From contig NZ_PYPS01000002.1 in assembly GCF_003027925.1 (NCBI RefSeq), positions 62,001-126,000 of the forward strand: a stretch of 64,000 nt of DNA. Reading direction: 5' to 3'. Both the position numbers and the translations under genes were made by a program. Shown here in pieces: positions 1 to 7,836 of this stretch. The notes beneath the pieces are model-generated. The model had not been told where the DNA came from. It made no database searches and saw nothing but the letters and a program-made list of their open reading frames with translations. Each line of letters opens with the position of its first letter. Position 1 is the first letter of the stretch. Source of the stretch: Micromonospora sp. RP3T. GTDB lineage: Bacteria; Actinomycetota; Actinomycetes; Mycobacteriales; Micromonosporaceae.

Positions 1-620
1 CCCTGGTGCATCAGCCCGATCCGGTCGGCGCGCTGCTGCGCCTCCTCCAGGTAGTGCGTGGTCAGCACGATGGTGGTGCCGTTCTCGCGCAGCCGGTCGA
101 CAGTCGCCCAGACGGCGTCGCGGGACTGGATGTCCAGGCCGGTGGTCGGCTCGTCCAGGATGATCAGCTCCGGGGTGCCGTAGACCGCGGTGGCGAAGTC
201 CAACCGCCGCTTCTCGCCGCCGGACAGTTGAGCCACCTTCCGGCCGGCCCGGTCGGTGAGGTCGACCAGGTCGAGCACCCGGTCGACGTCGTCGTGGCGC
301 CCGCTGAGCCGTCCGATCAGACCGACGGACTCGCGGACCGTGAGGTCGGGGGAGAAGCCGCTCTCCTGGAGCATCACCCCCGTGCGGGGACGTACCGTCC
401 GCCGGTCGTCGGGACGATGCCCGAAGACGAGTACGGTGCCCGAGGTCTGCCTCCGGTGCCCCTCGACGACCTCCAGCGTCGAGGTCTTGCCGGCCCCGTT
501 GGTGCCCAGCAGCGCGTAGAGCTCCCCGGGGCGTACCGCGAAGGAGAGGTCCTTGACGGCGTGGAAGTCACCGTAGGTGAGGTTCAGCCGGTCGACTTCG
601 ATGACGGGTGTGGTGGACAT
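1..620 (-). CDS. ABC exporter ATP-binding subunit, 3' end beyond the left edge
   Basis: The complement strand reads openly from an ATG at 620 to the left edge (about 206 residues; the C-terminus is missing). Motifs are in the expected order: Walker A GTNGAGKT near residue 39, Q-loop MLQESG, signature LSGGEKRR, Walker B LIILDEPTTGLD, and the H-loop His in LTTHYLEEA. This is the DrrA/CcmA-like class that powers ABC-2 type drug, lipid or peptide exporters; the membrane partner should lie just off the window. The gene is divergent from a DesK/NarL-type two-component system 105 bp away, a layout that usually means the kinase pair controls the exporter. Substrate unknown. Family assignment is secure. 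Confidence 0.93.
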   Translation of the reverse strand, partial: MSTTPVIEVDRLNLTYGDFHAVKDLSFAVRPGELYALLGTNGAGKTSTLEVVEGHRRQTSGTVLVFGHRPDDRRTVRPRTGVMLQESGFSPDLTVRESVGLIGRLSGRHDDVDRVLDLVDLTDRAGRKVAQLSGGEKRRLDFATAVYGTPELIILDEPTTGLDIQSRDAVWATVDRLRENGTTIVLTTHYLEEAQQRADRIGLMHQ

Positions 621-660
621 GCACCCATGACAGCGCGGGTGTGCCCGGCGTGGCAGTGGC

Positions 661-694
661 GCGGTGTCATGACCGCGTGTGACGTGGTGTCACT
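661..694. promoter_or_regulatory. paired palindromes in the exporter/kinase divergent promoter
   Basis: The 105-bp divergent region holds a perfect 8-bp palindrome GTCATGAC (666-673) and, 5 bp later, an interrupted one, GTGAC-N5-GTCAC (679-693). Both carry the GTCA half-site. A GATACT -10-like hexamer follows at 716-721, placing a start point close to the GTG at 728, so the kinase mRNA may be leaderless. I infer that the adjacent NarL-type regulator binds here to control both genes; nothing in the sequence proves the binding partner. Confidence 0.4.
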
Positions 695-724
695 GGTCGC
701 GGCCGATGATCGTCGGATACTGGG

Positions 725-1882
725 GTGGTGACCGCACCGACGCCCCGCTTCACCGCTTCGACGCAGAAGAGGCTGCGCCGGCTCAACCTCGCCGCCTCAC
801 TGCCGCCGGTGGTGTTCGCCGCCGTGGTGCTGGTCTACACCGACGCGCGTACCTGGTGGCACGTCGCCGTCCTGGCGCCCGGGGCGGTGGCGGCCCTGGT
901 GGCCTTCGAGCGGTGGACGGCCGGCGACCTCGACCGGTTCGCGCTGCCCTGCGCGGTCGTCGCGGCACCGGTATGGCCACTGGGCGTGCTGGTGAGCGGC
1001 AGTCCCAACGCGTACTGGGGGATCTGCGCCGTGGGTTCGCTCGCGCTGCGCCAGGTGCGGCGGCGCCGCGCCCTGGTGATGGCCGGGCTGTTCTCCTTCG
1101 TCGCCGTGGTCGGCGCGATGCGGCTGCTGGTGCAGCGGGACGACCCGGGCGACGTCCTGGTGCGCTACGTCCTCGTGCCGACCGTCCTCACCGTCGTCGT
1201 GACGGTCCTGACGGTGGTGGGGGAGCGGTTCTACGACCTCATCCGGGAGCTCGAACAGACCCGGGAACGCGAGGCGGAGCTGGCCGTGGTCCGGGAACGG
1301 GCCCGGTTCGCCGGCGACCTGCACGACATCCAGGGCCACACCCTGCACGTGGTCAAGCTCAAGATCGCCCTGGCGCAGCGGCTGCTGGACCGCGACACCG
1401 CACGGGTGGCCAACGAGCTGCGGGAGACGTACGCGCTGGTCAGCGACACCATCGCGCAGACCAAGGAACTCGCGTACGCCCAGCGGCGGCTCAACCTCAC
1501 CGCGGAGATCGAGAACGCGAAGAACCTGTTCGAGGCCGCCGGCATCCGGGTCCGGGTGACCCGGGAGGCCGAGGTCGACACCCGCGTCAGCGAACTGCTC
1601 GGCCAGGTGCTGCGGGAGACCACCACCAACATCCTGCGCCACGCGCAGGCCGCCCAGGTGCAGATCACGCTCGTCGAGACCGGTATCACGATCGTCAACG
1701 ACGGCGTCACCGCCACCGGGCTTCCCGAGCTGCGCGGCCTGGCGGCGTTGCGGCAACGGGTCGTGGACGACGGCGGCGAGTTGTCCGTGGAACAGCGCGA
1801 CGGGCGGTTCCGGACGGCTGCGGTCTTCGCACCCGCCCGCGCCGACGCGGCCCGCACGGTGGCGAGGGAGGACGGCCGATGA
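725..1882 (+). CDS. DesK-type sensor histidine kinase
   Basis: About 385 residues. The N-terminal half has four or more hydrophobic segments (roughly residues 22-165), then a short coiled linker and a HisKA_3 dimerisation region with phospho-acceptor His200 in GDLHDIQGH, then a HATPase region whose N-box is in LRETTTNILRHA. The sensor has no large extracytoplasmic domain, as in kinases that sense membrane state or cell-wall antibiotics. GTG codons at 725 and 728 are both possible; there is no clear Shine-Dalgarno, and a GATACT hexamer upstream suggests a leaderless start at 728. The stop overlaps the regulator start by 4 bp (ATGA), so the two are co-translated. Confidence 0.9.
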   Translation: MVTAPTPRFTASTQKRLRRLNLAASLPPVVFAAVVLVYTDARTWWHVAVLAPGAVAALVAFERWTAGDLDRFALPCAVVAAPVWPLGVLVSGSPNAYWGICAVGSLALRQVRRRRALVMAGLFSFVAVVGAMRLLVQRDDPGDVLVRYVLVPTVLTVVVTVLTVVGERFYDLIRELEQTREREAELAVVRERARFAGDLHDIQGHTLHVVKLKIALAQRLLDRDTARVANELRETYALVSDTIAQTKELAYAQRRLNLTAEIENAKNLFEAAGIRVRVTREAEVDTRVSELLGQVLRETTTNILRHAQAAQVQITLVETGITIVNDGVTATGLPELRGLAALRQRVVDDGGELSVEQRDGRFRTAAVFAPARADAARTVAREDGR

Positions 1883-2481
1883 CGAGCATCGTGCTCGCCG
1901 ACGACGAGGTGCTGCTGCGTACCGCCCTGGCCACGCTGCTGCCGATGGAGGGCGACATCACCGTGCTCGCCGAGGCCACCGACGGCGGGACGGCGATCGC
2001 CGCGACCCTGCGACACCGGCCCGACGTGCTGGTCATCGACCTGGAGATGCCGGGCGTGGACGGCCTGGAGGCGGTCGCGGAGATCCGCCGCGTACGGCCC
2101 GATCAGGTGATCCTCATGCTGACCCGGCACGCCCGGCCCGGCGTGCTGCGCAAGGCGTTACGGCTCGGCGTGCAGGGCTTCGTCAGCAAGTCCGCCGAGC
2201 CGGCCCACATCACCTCGGTCATCGCCACCCTGCACGCGGGCAGACGCTGGATCGACCCGGACGTGTCCGCGCTCGCCGTCACCGAGGACTGCCCGCTGAC
2301 CGACCGTGAGATCGACGTGCTGCGGGTCACCGGGGAGGGCTACTCGGTCGCCGACATCGCCACCCGACTGCACCTCGCCCCGGGCACCGTGCGCAACTAC
2401 CTCTCCAACGCCATGCGCAAGACCCAGACCCGGACCCGCCACGACGCGGCCCGGTACGCCCGCGAACACGACTGGCTGTAG
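1879..2481 (+). CDS. NarL-family response regulator
   Basis: 200 residues. The receiver domain carries the acidic pair in LADDE and the phospho-acceptor Asp in VIDLEMPG. A C-terminal LuxR-type helix-turn-helix includes LTDREIDVLRV and APGTVRNYLSNAM. It is the cognate partner of the kinase whose stop codon it overlaps. The likely target is the divergent ABC exporter promoter at 621-724, which carries paired GTCA palindromes. Start at ATG 1879 is fixed by the 4-bp overlap. The family is clear; the stimulus is not. Confidence 0.93.
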   Translation: MTSIVLADDEVLLRTALATLLPMEGDITVLAEATDGGTAIAATLRHRPDVLVIDLEMPGVDGLEAVAEIRRVRPDQVILMLTRHARPGVLRKALRLGVQGFVSKSAEPAHITSVIATLHAGRRWIDPDVSALAVTEDCPLTDREIDVLRVTGEGYSVADIATRLHLAPGTVRNYLSNAMRKTQTRTRHDAARYAREHDWL

Positions 2482-2639
2482 CGACCGTCCGGCGACCGCT
2501 CGGGGCGTTGGGCATGGTCACCTGTCGGCGTCGCGGTCCGATCGGATCGCGTGATCGGTGAACCGAAGGCCGTCCCCGACCGTGGTAGGCGCAGTCCCGC
2601 CTGTCGTAGGGCGGGTCCGGCGAGTGGTGGAGGGGTCGA

Positions 2640-3872
2640 ATGCAGATGTGGCAGCGGTGCGGCGCGCACCGGGCGGTGCGCGCCGTGGTGGTCCTCGGTG
2701 CGGTCGGGGCCGTGCTCGTCGCGGGTCTGGCGGTGGTGCCCACCGCGCGGGCCAGTTCCCACCCGACCATCGTCGGCGCCGGCGGCAGATGCGTCGACGT
2801 GGCGTGGACGCAGACCGCCAACGGCACGCCGATCCAGGTCGCGGACTGCAACGGCACGGTCGCCCAGGACTGGTTGCACGACGGTTCGGGACCGGTGCGG
2901 GCGCTGGGGAAGTGCCTCGACGTGGCCGGCGGCGGCCGGGCGGACGGCACGCGCATCCAGTTGTTCGACTGCAACGGCACCGGCGCGCAACAGTGGCGGT
3001 TCACCGACGGGCAACTGGTCAACACCGGCTCCGGCAAGTGCCTCGACGCCCCCGGCGACGCCGACGGCACGCACCTGCGGTTGTGGACCTGCACCGGCAG
3101 CCCGACCCAGCGGTGGAGCGTGCCGGGCGCACCGCGTCCGGCGGGCGGGGCGGGGAAGAAGGGCGTGAGCACGTGGGCCTTCCCCGGGGTCGCCGACGGC
3201 GTCCACGCGGTGGGGGCCGGCTGGTACTACGACTGGTCCGCGAACCCGGACGACGTCCCGGCGCAGGCGGAGTTCGTACCGATGATCTGGGGAGCCGGCG
3301 CGGTCAACGACGGCGAACTCGACAGTGCGCGGCGTTCGGGCACCACGCTGCTCGGTTTCAACGAGCCCGACCTGCCGCAGCAGGCGAACATGAGTGTCGA
3401 GCAGGCGCTGACGTTGTGGCCGCGGCTCGAACGGACCGGCATGCGCCTGGGCAGCCCCGCCGTCGCCTTCGGCGGCGACGTCCCCGGCGGATGGCTGGAC
3501 CGCTTCCTGAGCGGGGCACGTCAGCGCGGCCTGCGGGTGGACTTCATCGCCCTGCACTGGTACGGCTCGGACTTCGGCCCCGCCGCCCCGCAGCACCTGA
3601 TGGACTACGTGCGGGCGGTGCACGAGCGCTACGGACTGCCCGTGTGGGTGACCGAGTTCAGCCTGACCAACTTCACCGGTCATCCGCGCTACCCGAGCGC
3701 CGGGCAGTTGACCGAGTTCGTCCGCGAGGCCACCGCCCGGCTGCGGGCGGCCCCGTACGTGGAGCGCTACGCGTTGTTCGCGCTGCCCGCGTCGGGGGAG
3801 GCGGCGGCACTCGGGCTGTATCGCGAGGACGGCGTCCTGACCCCGGCCGGGGACGCGTACCGCGGGTCGTGA
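2640..3872 (+). CDS. secreted lectin-GH128 glucanase
   Basis: 410 residues. A signal peptide (about residues 1-40, hydrophobic core then an Ala-rich cleavage region) precedes a ricin-B/CBM13 lectin domain (about 42-162) with three QxW-type repeats ending AQDW, AQQW and TQRW and paired Cys residues. The C-terminal half (about 175-410) is a GH128-type TIM barrel; GFNEPD supplies the likely acid/base Glu and VTEFSL the nucleophile Glu. GH128 enzymes cut beta-1,3-glucan, so an exported fungal-wall hydrolase is the best reading. GGAGGGG precedes ATG 2640. It stands alone and ends at a strong hairpin. Confidence 0.85.
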   Translation: MQMWQRCGAHRAVRAVVVLGAVGAVLVAGLAVVPTARASSHPTIVGAGGRCVDVAWTQTANGTPIQVADCNGTVAQDWLHDGSGPVRALGKCLDVAGGGRADGTRIQLFDCNGTGAQQWRFTDGQLVNTGSGKCLDAPGDADGTHLRLWTCTGSPTQRWSVPGAPRPAGGAGKKGVSTWAFPGVADGVHAVGAGWYYDWSANPDDVPAQAEFVPMIWGAGAVNDGELDSARRSGTTLLGFNEPDLPQQANMSVEQALTLWPRLERTGMRLGSPAVAFGGDVPGGWLDRFLSGARQRGLRVDFIALHWYGSDFGPAAPQHLMDYVRAVHERYGLPVWVTEFSLTNFTGHPRYPSAGQLTEFVREATARLRAAPYVERYALFALPASGEAAALGLYREDGVLTPAGDAYRGS

Positions 3873-3880
3873 GTCGCGGG

Positions 3881-3917
3881 GGCGGGAGGGTGCGGGAGTC
3901 GTCTTCTCCCTCCCGCC
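3881..3917 (+). terminator. terminator hairpin after the glucanase gene
   Basis: A perfect 10-bp inverted repeat, GGCGGGAGGG (3881-3890) and CCCTCCCGCC (3908-3917), with a 17-nt loop, starts 9 nt after the glucanase stop codon. No T tract follows, as is common in actinomycetes. The rest of the gap to the adhE start (3918-4162) contains no gene I can support. Confidence 0.6.
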
Positions 3918-4162
3918 AAGCGCGGGACCGGGCCCGGCGATCGCCGGCTGGCGTGATCCGACACCGACGTCGCTGCCGCCGGTGCGGCTGTCGACCAACG
4001 CCCAGCCGTGGTGCCGCCTCATGTCCTCGCGTAGCGCGTCGATCAGGGGCGTAAGGCCCGGGCGGTTCGGGCCGCTTGCCACCGGCGCGGACCGGGGCGC
4101 GACGGCGACGATCAGGGTGTGGCCGGTCGACGCGACCGGCACCGACGATCGGAGTGATCCGG

Positions 4163-6847
4163 ATGACCGCCACGACCGCGATGAGCCACCGGCCGGCCCT
4201 GGACTCGACGCCGCGCAGCGGGATGGCCGGCACGCCCGTAACGACCGTCGAGGCCGGGACGACGATCGGGACCCTGGTCGACAACGGGCTCCGGGCCCTG
4301 GCCGACTACGCCGCCTTCGATCAGGAACACATCGACCGGATCGTGGCCAAGGCCTCGGTGGCCGCGCTGGGCCGGCACGCGGAGCTGGCCCGGATGGCGG
4401 TGGCCGAGACCGGCCGCGGCGTCTTCGAGGACAAGGCGGTCAAGAACGTCTTCGCGTGTGAGCACGTCACCAATCACATGGCGGGCCTGAAGACGGTAGG
4501 GGTCATCTCCCGGGACGAGATCAACGGCATCGTCGAGATCGCGGAGCCGGTCGGCGTGGTCTGCGCCGTCACCCCGGTCACCAATCCCACCTCCACGACC
4601 ATCTTCAAGGCGCTGCTCGGCCTCAAGACACGCAACCCGATGATCTTCGCCTTCCATCCGGCCGCCCAGCGGTGCAGCGCCGAGGCGGCCCGGGTGGTCC
4701 GGGACGCCGCCGTCGCCGCGGGCGCGCCCGAGCACTGCATCCAGTGGATCGAGGAGCCCTCCGTCGAGGCCACCGGCGCGCTCATGCGGCATCCCGGGGT
4801 GTCGACGATCCTGGCCACCGGGGGCAACGGCATGGTGCGGGCGGCGTACTCGTCCGGGAAGCCGGCTCTCGGCGTGGGGGCCGGCAACGTGCCGGCGTAC
4901 GTCCACCGCGGCGCGGACCTGCGTCGGGCGGCGCACGACATCGTGTTGTCGAAGTCGTTCGACAACGGCATGGTCTGCGCCTCCGAGCAGGCCGTGATCG
5001 TCGATGCCGAGGTCTATCCGGTGGTGCTGGCCGAGCTCGAACGGCTGCACGCCCACGTGGCCACCCCCGACGAGAAACGCCGGATCGAGGAGCTGATCTT
5101 CGGTGGCGGTACGCCCGCCGCAGGCGCCGACTGCGCCGGTGGACGGCTCAACCCTCAGGTCGTCGGCCAGAGCGCGGCGTGGATCGCCGCGCACGCCGGC
5201 GTGACGGTGCCGGCCGACACGTCGGTGATCCTGGTCGAGGTGGACCACGTCGGTCCGACCGAACCGCTCACCCGGGAGAAGCTCTGCCCGGTCCTGGCGG
5301 TGCTGCGCGCCGAGTCCACCGACGACGGCATCCGGTACGCCGAGCAGATGGTCGAGCTGAACGGCCTCGGCCACAGCGCGGTCATCCACACGGAGGACGA
5401 ACGACTCGTGGAGGAGTACGGCCGGCGGGTCAAGGCGGTGCGCGTCATCTGGAACGCTCCCGCGTCGCAGGGCGGCATCGGCGACATGTACAACGCGTTC
5501 CTGCCGTCGTTGACCCTGGGCTGCGGCAGCTACGGACACAACTCGGTGTCGAACAACGTCTCGGCGGTCGACCTGCTCAACATCAAACGGATCGGTCGCC
5601 GGACCAACAACCTGCAGTGGTTCAAGGTCCCGCCGAAGATCTACTTCGAGCCGAACGCGGTCCGCTACCTGGCCGACATGCCTGACGTACATCGCGTCAC
5701 AGTGGTCACCGACCACACCATGACCCGACTGGGGTACGTCGACCGGCTGATCACCGTCCTCCAGCGGCGGCCCGACCGGGTGGCCCTGCAGATCATCGAC
5801 GACGTCGAACCGGAGCCGAGCGTCGGCACGGTGGACCGCGGCGCCGAGCTGATGCGGTCCTTCCGGCCCGACACGATCATCGGGTTGGGCGGCGGGTCGG
5901 CCATGGACGCCGCGAAGGTGATGTGGCTGCGGTACGAGCACCCGGAGGTGGTCTTCGCCGACATGCGGGAGAAGTTCTTCGACATCCGCAAACGGGCGTT
6001 CAAGTTCCCGACGCTGGGGGAGCGGGCCCGACTGGTCTGCATTCCCACGACCTCAGGCACGGGCGCCGAGGTGACGCCGTTCGCCGTCATCACCGACACC
6101 GCCACCGGCAAGAAGTTCCCCCTCGCCGACTACGCCCTGACGCCGAGCGTGGCCATCGTCGATCCGGTGCTCGCCGCCGACCTGCCGCCCACCATCACCG
6201 CGGACAGCGGCTTCGACGCGCTGACGCACGCCACCGAGTCGTACGTCTCCGTCTACGCCAACGACTTCACCGACGGGCTCGCGTTGCAGGCCGTCAAGCT
6301 GATCTTCACCTATCTGGAGCGGGCGGTGCGCGACGGCGCGGCCGACACCGAGGCCCGAGAGAAGATGCACAACGCGGGAACCATCGCCGGCATGGCCTTC
6401 GGCAGCGCCTTCCTCGGCATCGTGCACGCCATGTCACACACCCTGGGCGCCACCTTCCATGTGGCGCACGGACGCACCAACGCGATCCTCATGCCGCACG
6501 TCATCCGCTACAACGGCACGACTCCGGCCAAGCTGACCGGGTGGCCCAAGTACGAGCACTACCGGGCGCCGGAGCGGTTCCAGGACATCGCCCGGATGCT
6601 GGGCCTGCCGGCAGCCACCCCGGCCGAGGGCGTCGAGTCGTACGCCGCCGCGGTGGAGCGGCTGCGCGATGCCGTCGGCATCGAGCCGTCCTTCCAGGCC
6701 GTCGGCATCGACGAGGACGCCTTCCTGGCGGCGCTGCCGCAGCAGGCGCTCAACGCCTTCGAGGACCAGTGCGCCCCGGCCAACCCGCGGATGCCGATGC
6801 TCGACGACATGCAGGCACTCATGCGGGCCGCGTACCACGGCAAGTGA
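4163..6847 (+). CDS. adhE: bifunctional acetaldehyde-CoA/alcohol dehydrogenase
   Basis: 894 residues, normal AdhE length. The N-terminal half is a CoA-acylating aldehyde dehydrogenase with catalytic Cys in DNGMVCASEQ and the nucleotide-binding region around VVCAVTPVTNP. The C-terminal half is an iron-dependent alcohol dehydrogenase (from about residue 490) with cofactor motif GLGGGSAMDAAK and metal-ligand regions DSGFDALTHA, VHAMSHTLG and VAHGRTNA. It interconverts acetyl-CoA, acetaldehyde and ethanol with NADH. ATG 4163 is chosen over longer starts because GGAG sits 8 nt upstream and homologues begin near here. AdhE is usually a fermentation enzyme, slightly unexpected in an aerobic actinomycete. 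It could also consume acetaldehyde from the deoxypentose aldolase at 16.4 kb (inference). Confidence 0.95.
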   Translation: MTATTAMSHRPALDSTPRSGMAGTPVTTVEAGTTIGTLVDNGLRALADYAAFDQEHIDRIVAKASVAALGRHAELARMAVAETGRGVFEDKAVKNVFACEHVTNHMAGLKTVGVISRDEINGIVEIAEPVGVVCAVTPVTNPTSTTIFKALLGLKTRNPMIFAFHPAAQRCSAEAARVVRDAAVAAGAPEHCIQWIEEPSVEATGALMRHPGVSTILATGGNGMVRAAYSSGKPALGVGAGNVPAYVHRGADLRRAAHDIVLSKSFDNGMVCASEQAVIVDAEVYPVVLAELERLHAHVATPDEKRRIEELIFGGGTPAAGADCAGGRLNPQVVGQSAAWIAAHAGVTVPADTSVILVEVDHVGPTEPLTREKLCPVLAVLRAESTDDGIRYAEQMVELNGLGHSAVIHTEDERLVEEYGRRVKAVRVIWNAPASQGGIGDMYNAFLPSLTLGCGSYGHNSVSNNVSAVDLLNIKRIGRRTNNLQWFKVPPKIYFEPNAVRYLADMPDVHRVTVVTDHTMTRLGYVDRLITVLQRRPDRVALQIIDDVEPEPSVGTVDRGAELMRSFRPDTIIGLGGGSAMDAAKVMWLRYEHPEVVFADMREKFFDIRKRAFKFPTLGERARLVCIPTTSGTGAEVTPFAVITDTATGKKFPLADYALTPSVAIVDPVLAADLPPTITADSGFDALTHATESYVSVYANDFTDGLALQAVKLIFTYLERAVRDGAADTEAREKMHNAGTIAGMAFGSAFLGIVHAMSHTLGATFHVAHGRTNAILMPHVIRYNGTTPAKLTGWPKYEHYRAPERFQDIARMLGLPAATPAEGVESYAAAVERLRDAVGIEPSFQAVGIDEDAFLAALPQQALNAFEDQCAPANPRMPMLDDMQALMRAAYHGK

Positions 6848-6905
6848 CGTGCTCAACGGCCCGGTGACAGGGCCGGGGGCCAACGGCCGCCGTCGCCGGG
6901 CCGGC

Positions 6906-7541
6906 TCAGGCGACGGGGTCGGCGGTCTGCTCGGCCCCGGTGGCTTCCTCGCCCTCGGCGGCGAGCGTGGTCTCCAGCCAGCTCACGATCAGCTCGGCGA
7001 CGGTGTCCGGCGGCGGCATGGCGATGCCGACCGCGTTCTCCCGCTGCCACAGCTCGAAGATCACGCGTTCCTGCGGCTCCACCACCGTGTGGCCCTCGTC
7101 GCGCAACGCCTCGACGTGTCGCTGGGTGACCCGCTTGACCCACATGGAGCGGTTCATGCTGGGGAAGAAGAGCGACGGGCGGTCGCTGGCCAGCAACGCC
7201 GTCTGCGCCGGCGTGCCGGCCAGGCCGAGGGCCGTCGCGGCGAGCATGTTGGCCGTCGCCGGCAGCACCACCAGGCCGAGGGACCGCTTCGCGAACTCGG
7301 TCGGATTCAGCGCCGGATCGGCGCTGGTCCAGACCTCGTCGGCGTACCAGGCGGCCACCTGGGGCGGCACGAAACGTTCGGCGCTCGCCGTGAGCAGCAC
7401 CCGCAGCGGCAGGTCGATCTCCTGGCGGAGCCAGGACAGGTACCCCGAGGTCGCCATCGCGGCGCTCGAGCCGCTGACGATCACCGACAGTGCGTCATCT
7501 CGCATGGCGCCAGCGTGGCGTGACGACCCGGTCTCGGACAT
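6906..7541 (-). CDS. HFCD/LanD-like flavoprotein of the putative RiPP locus
   Basis: 211 residues from ATG 7541; ATG 7505 is also possible and neither has a good ribosome site. FMN-binding features of the flavoprotein family that includes EpiD, MrsD and Dfp are visible: SGSSAAM (23-29), PATAN (94-98) and PSMNRSMW (127-134). In the classical decarboxylases a His precedes the PxSAN motif (HIEL in plant HAL3); here the matching stretch DPALNPTEF has Asn/Pro instead, so the chemistry may differ from simple oxidative decarboxylation. The gene is divergent from the 26-residue peptide with a C-terminal CC, the natural target of such an enzyme. Family confident; activity inferred. Confidence 0.85.
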   Translation of the reverse strand: MSETGSSRHAGAMRDDALSVIVSGSSAAMATSGYLSWLRQEIDLPLRVLLTASAERFVPPQVAAWYADEVWTSADPALNPTEFAKRSLGLVVLPATANMLAATALGLAGTPAQTALLASDRPSLFFPSMNRSMWVKRVTQRHVEALRDEGHTVVEPQERVIFELWQRENAVGIAMPPPDTVAELIVSWLETTLAAEGEEATGAEQTADPVA

Positions 7542-7569
7542 GGGGGCGCGGCCCCGTCTTCGCGCCCCC
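7542..7569. promoter_or_regulatory. hairpin at the flavoprotein 5' end
   Basis: A perfect 9-bp inverted repeat, GGGGGCGCG (7542-7550) and CGCGCCCCC (7561-7569), directly abuts the upstream flavoprotein start codon. It lies in the 144-bp divergent region shared with the precursor peptide. It could occlude translation from ATG 7541, or act as a protein-binding site. No consensus promoter hexamers are obvious here. Confidence 0.3.
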
Positions 7570-7685
7570 GCCCGCCGGGAGTTTGGGGGCCGTTCCCCAT
7601 GCCGCCCGGACCGGCCGGGTGGCAGGTTCTTCCCCAGGCCCCGGCCGGCCAGCCACCCCGACGCCCGTCCGAGGAGGTGAACGTC

Positions 7686-7766
7686 ATGAAGAAGATCACG
7701 ATCCGCAAGACCGGTTCCATCAAGCTCACCACGTCTGCGCCGCTGTACTGCACGGACTGCTGCTGA
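7686..7766 (+). CDS. putative RiPP precursor peptide (26 aa)
   Basis: A 26-residue reading frame beginning MKKITIRKTG and ending APLYCTDCC. The ribosome site GAGGAGGTGA ends about 6 nt before ATG 7686 and is the strongest in the neighbourhood. The N-terminal part is Lys/Arg-rich and could be a leader. The C-terminal part has four hydroxy residues (Thr/Ser at positions 11, 15, 16, 17) and three Cys (22, 25, 26), a typical core for dehydration, thioether or Cys-decarboxylation chemistry. A strong hairpin begins 8 nt after the stop, as in many RiPP operons where the precursor is over-transcribed. Flavoprotein, PqqD-like and peptidase genes surround it. I do not recognise the peptide family. Confidence 0.72.
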   Translation: MKKITIRKTGSIKLTTSAPLYCTDCC

Positions 7767-7773
7767 CCGGTCC

Positions 7774-7806
7774 GGCCGCCCCGACGCCTGCGGCGCCGGG
7801 GCGGCC
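7774..7806 (+). terminator. attenuator-like hairpin behind the precursor gene
   Basis: Outer arms GGCCGCCCCG (7774-7783) and CGGGGCGGCC (7797-7806) pair perfectly, and inner CGCC/GGCG adds four more pairs around a TGC loop. It lies between the peptide stop (7766) and the peptidase start (7837). There is no T tract, so partial termination or mRNA 3' protection is more likely than a full stop. This would let the peptide be made in excess of its enzymes. Confidence 0.6.
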
Positions 7807-7836
7807 GTCACCGGCCGTCACCGCGATGGAGGGCCG

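Noticed and set aside
6..731. Long plus-strand open frame at the left edge
   Set aside because: It is the mirror of the ABC ATPase on the other strand, which has every expected motif; the plus frame has none.
2397..4142. 581-codon minus-strand frame over the glucanase gene; its first 60 residues (ALREDMRRHHGWALVDSRTGG) look slightly like the end of a ParA-type ATPase
   Set aside because: The bulk is antisense to the glucanase. The N-terminal resemblance is too short and has no proper stop or partner motifs; at best a tiny relic upstream of adhE.
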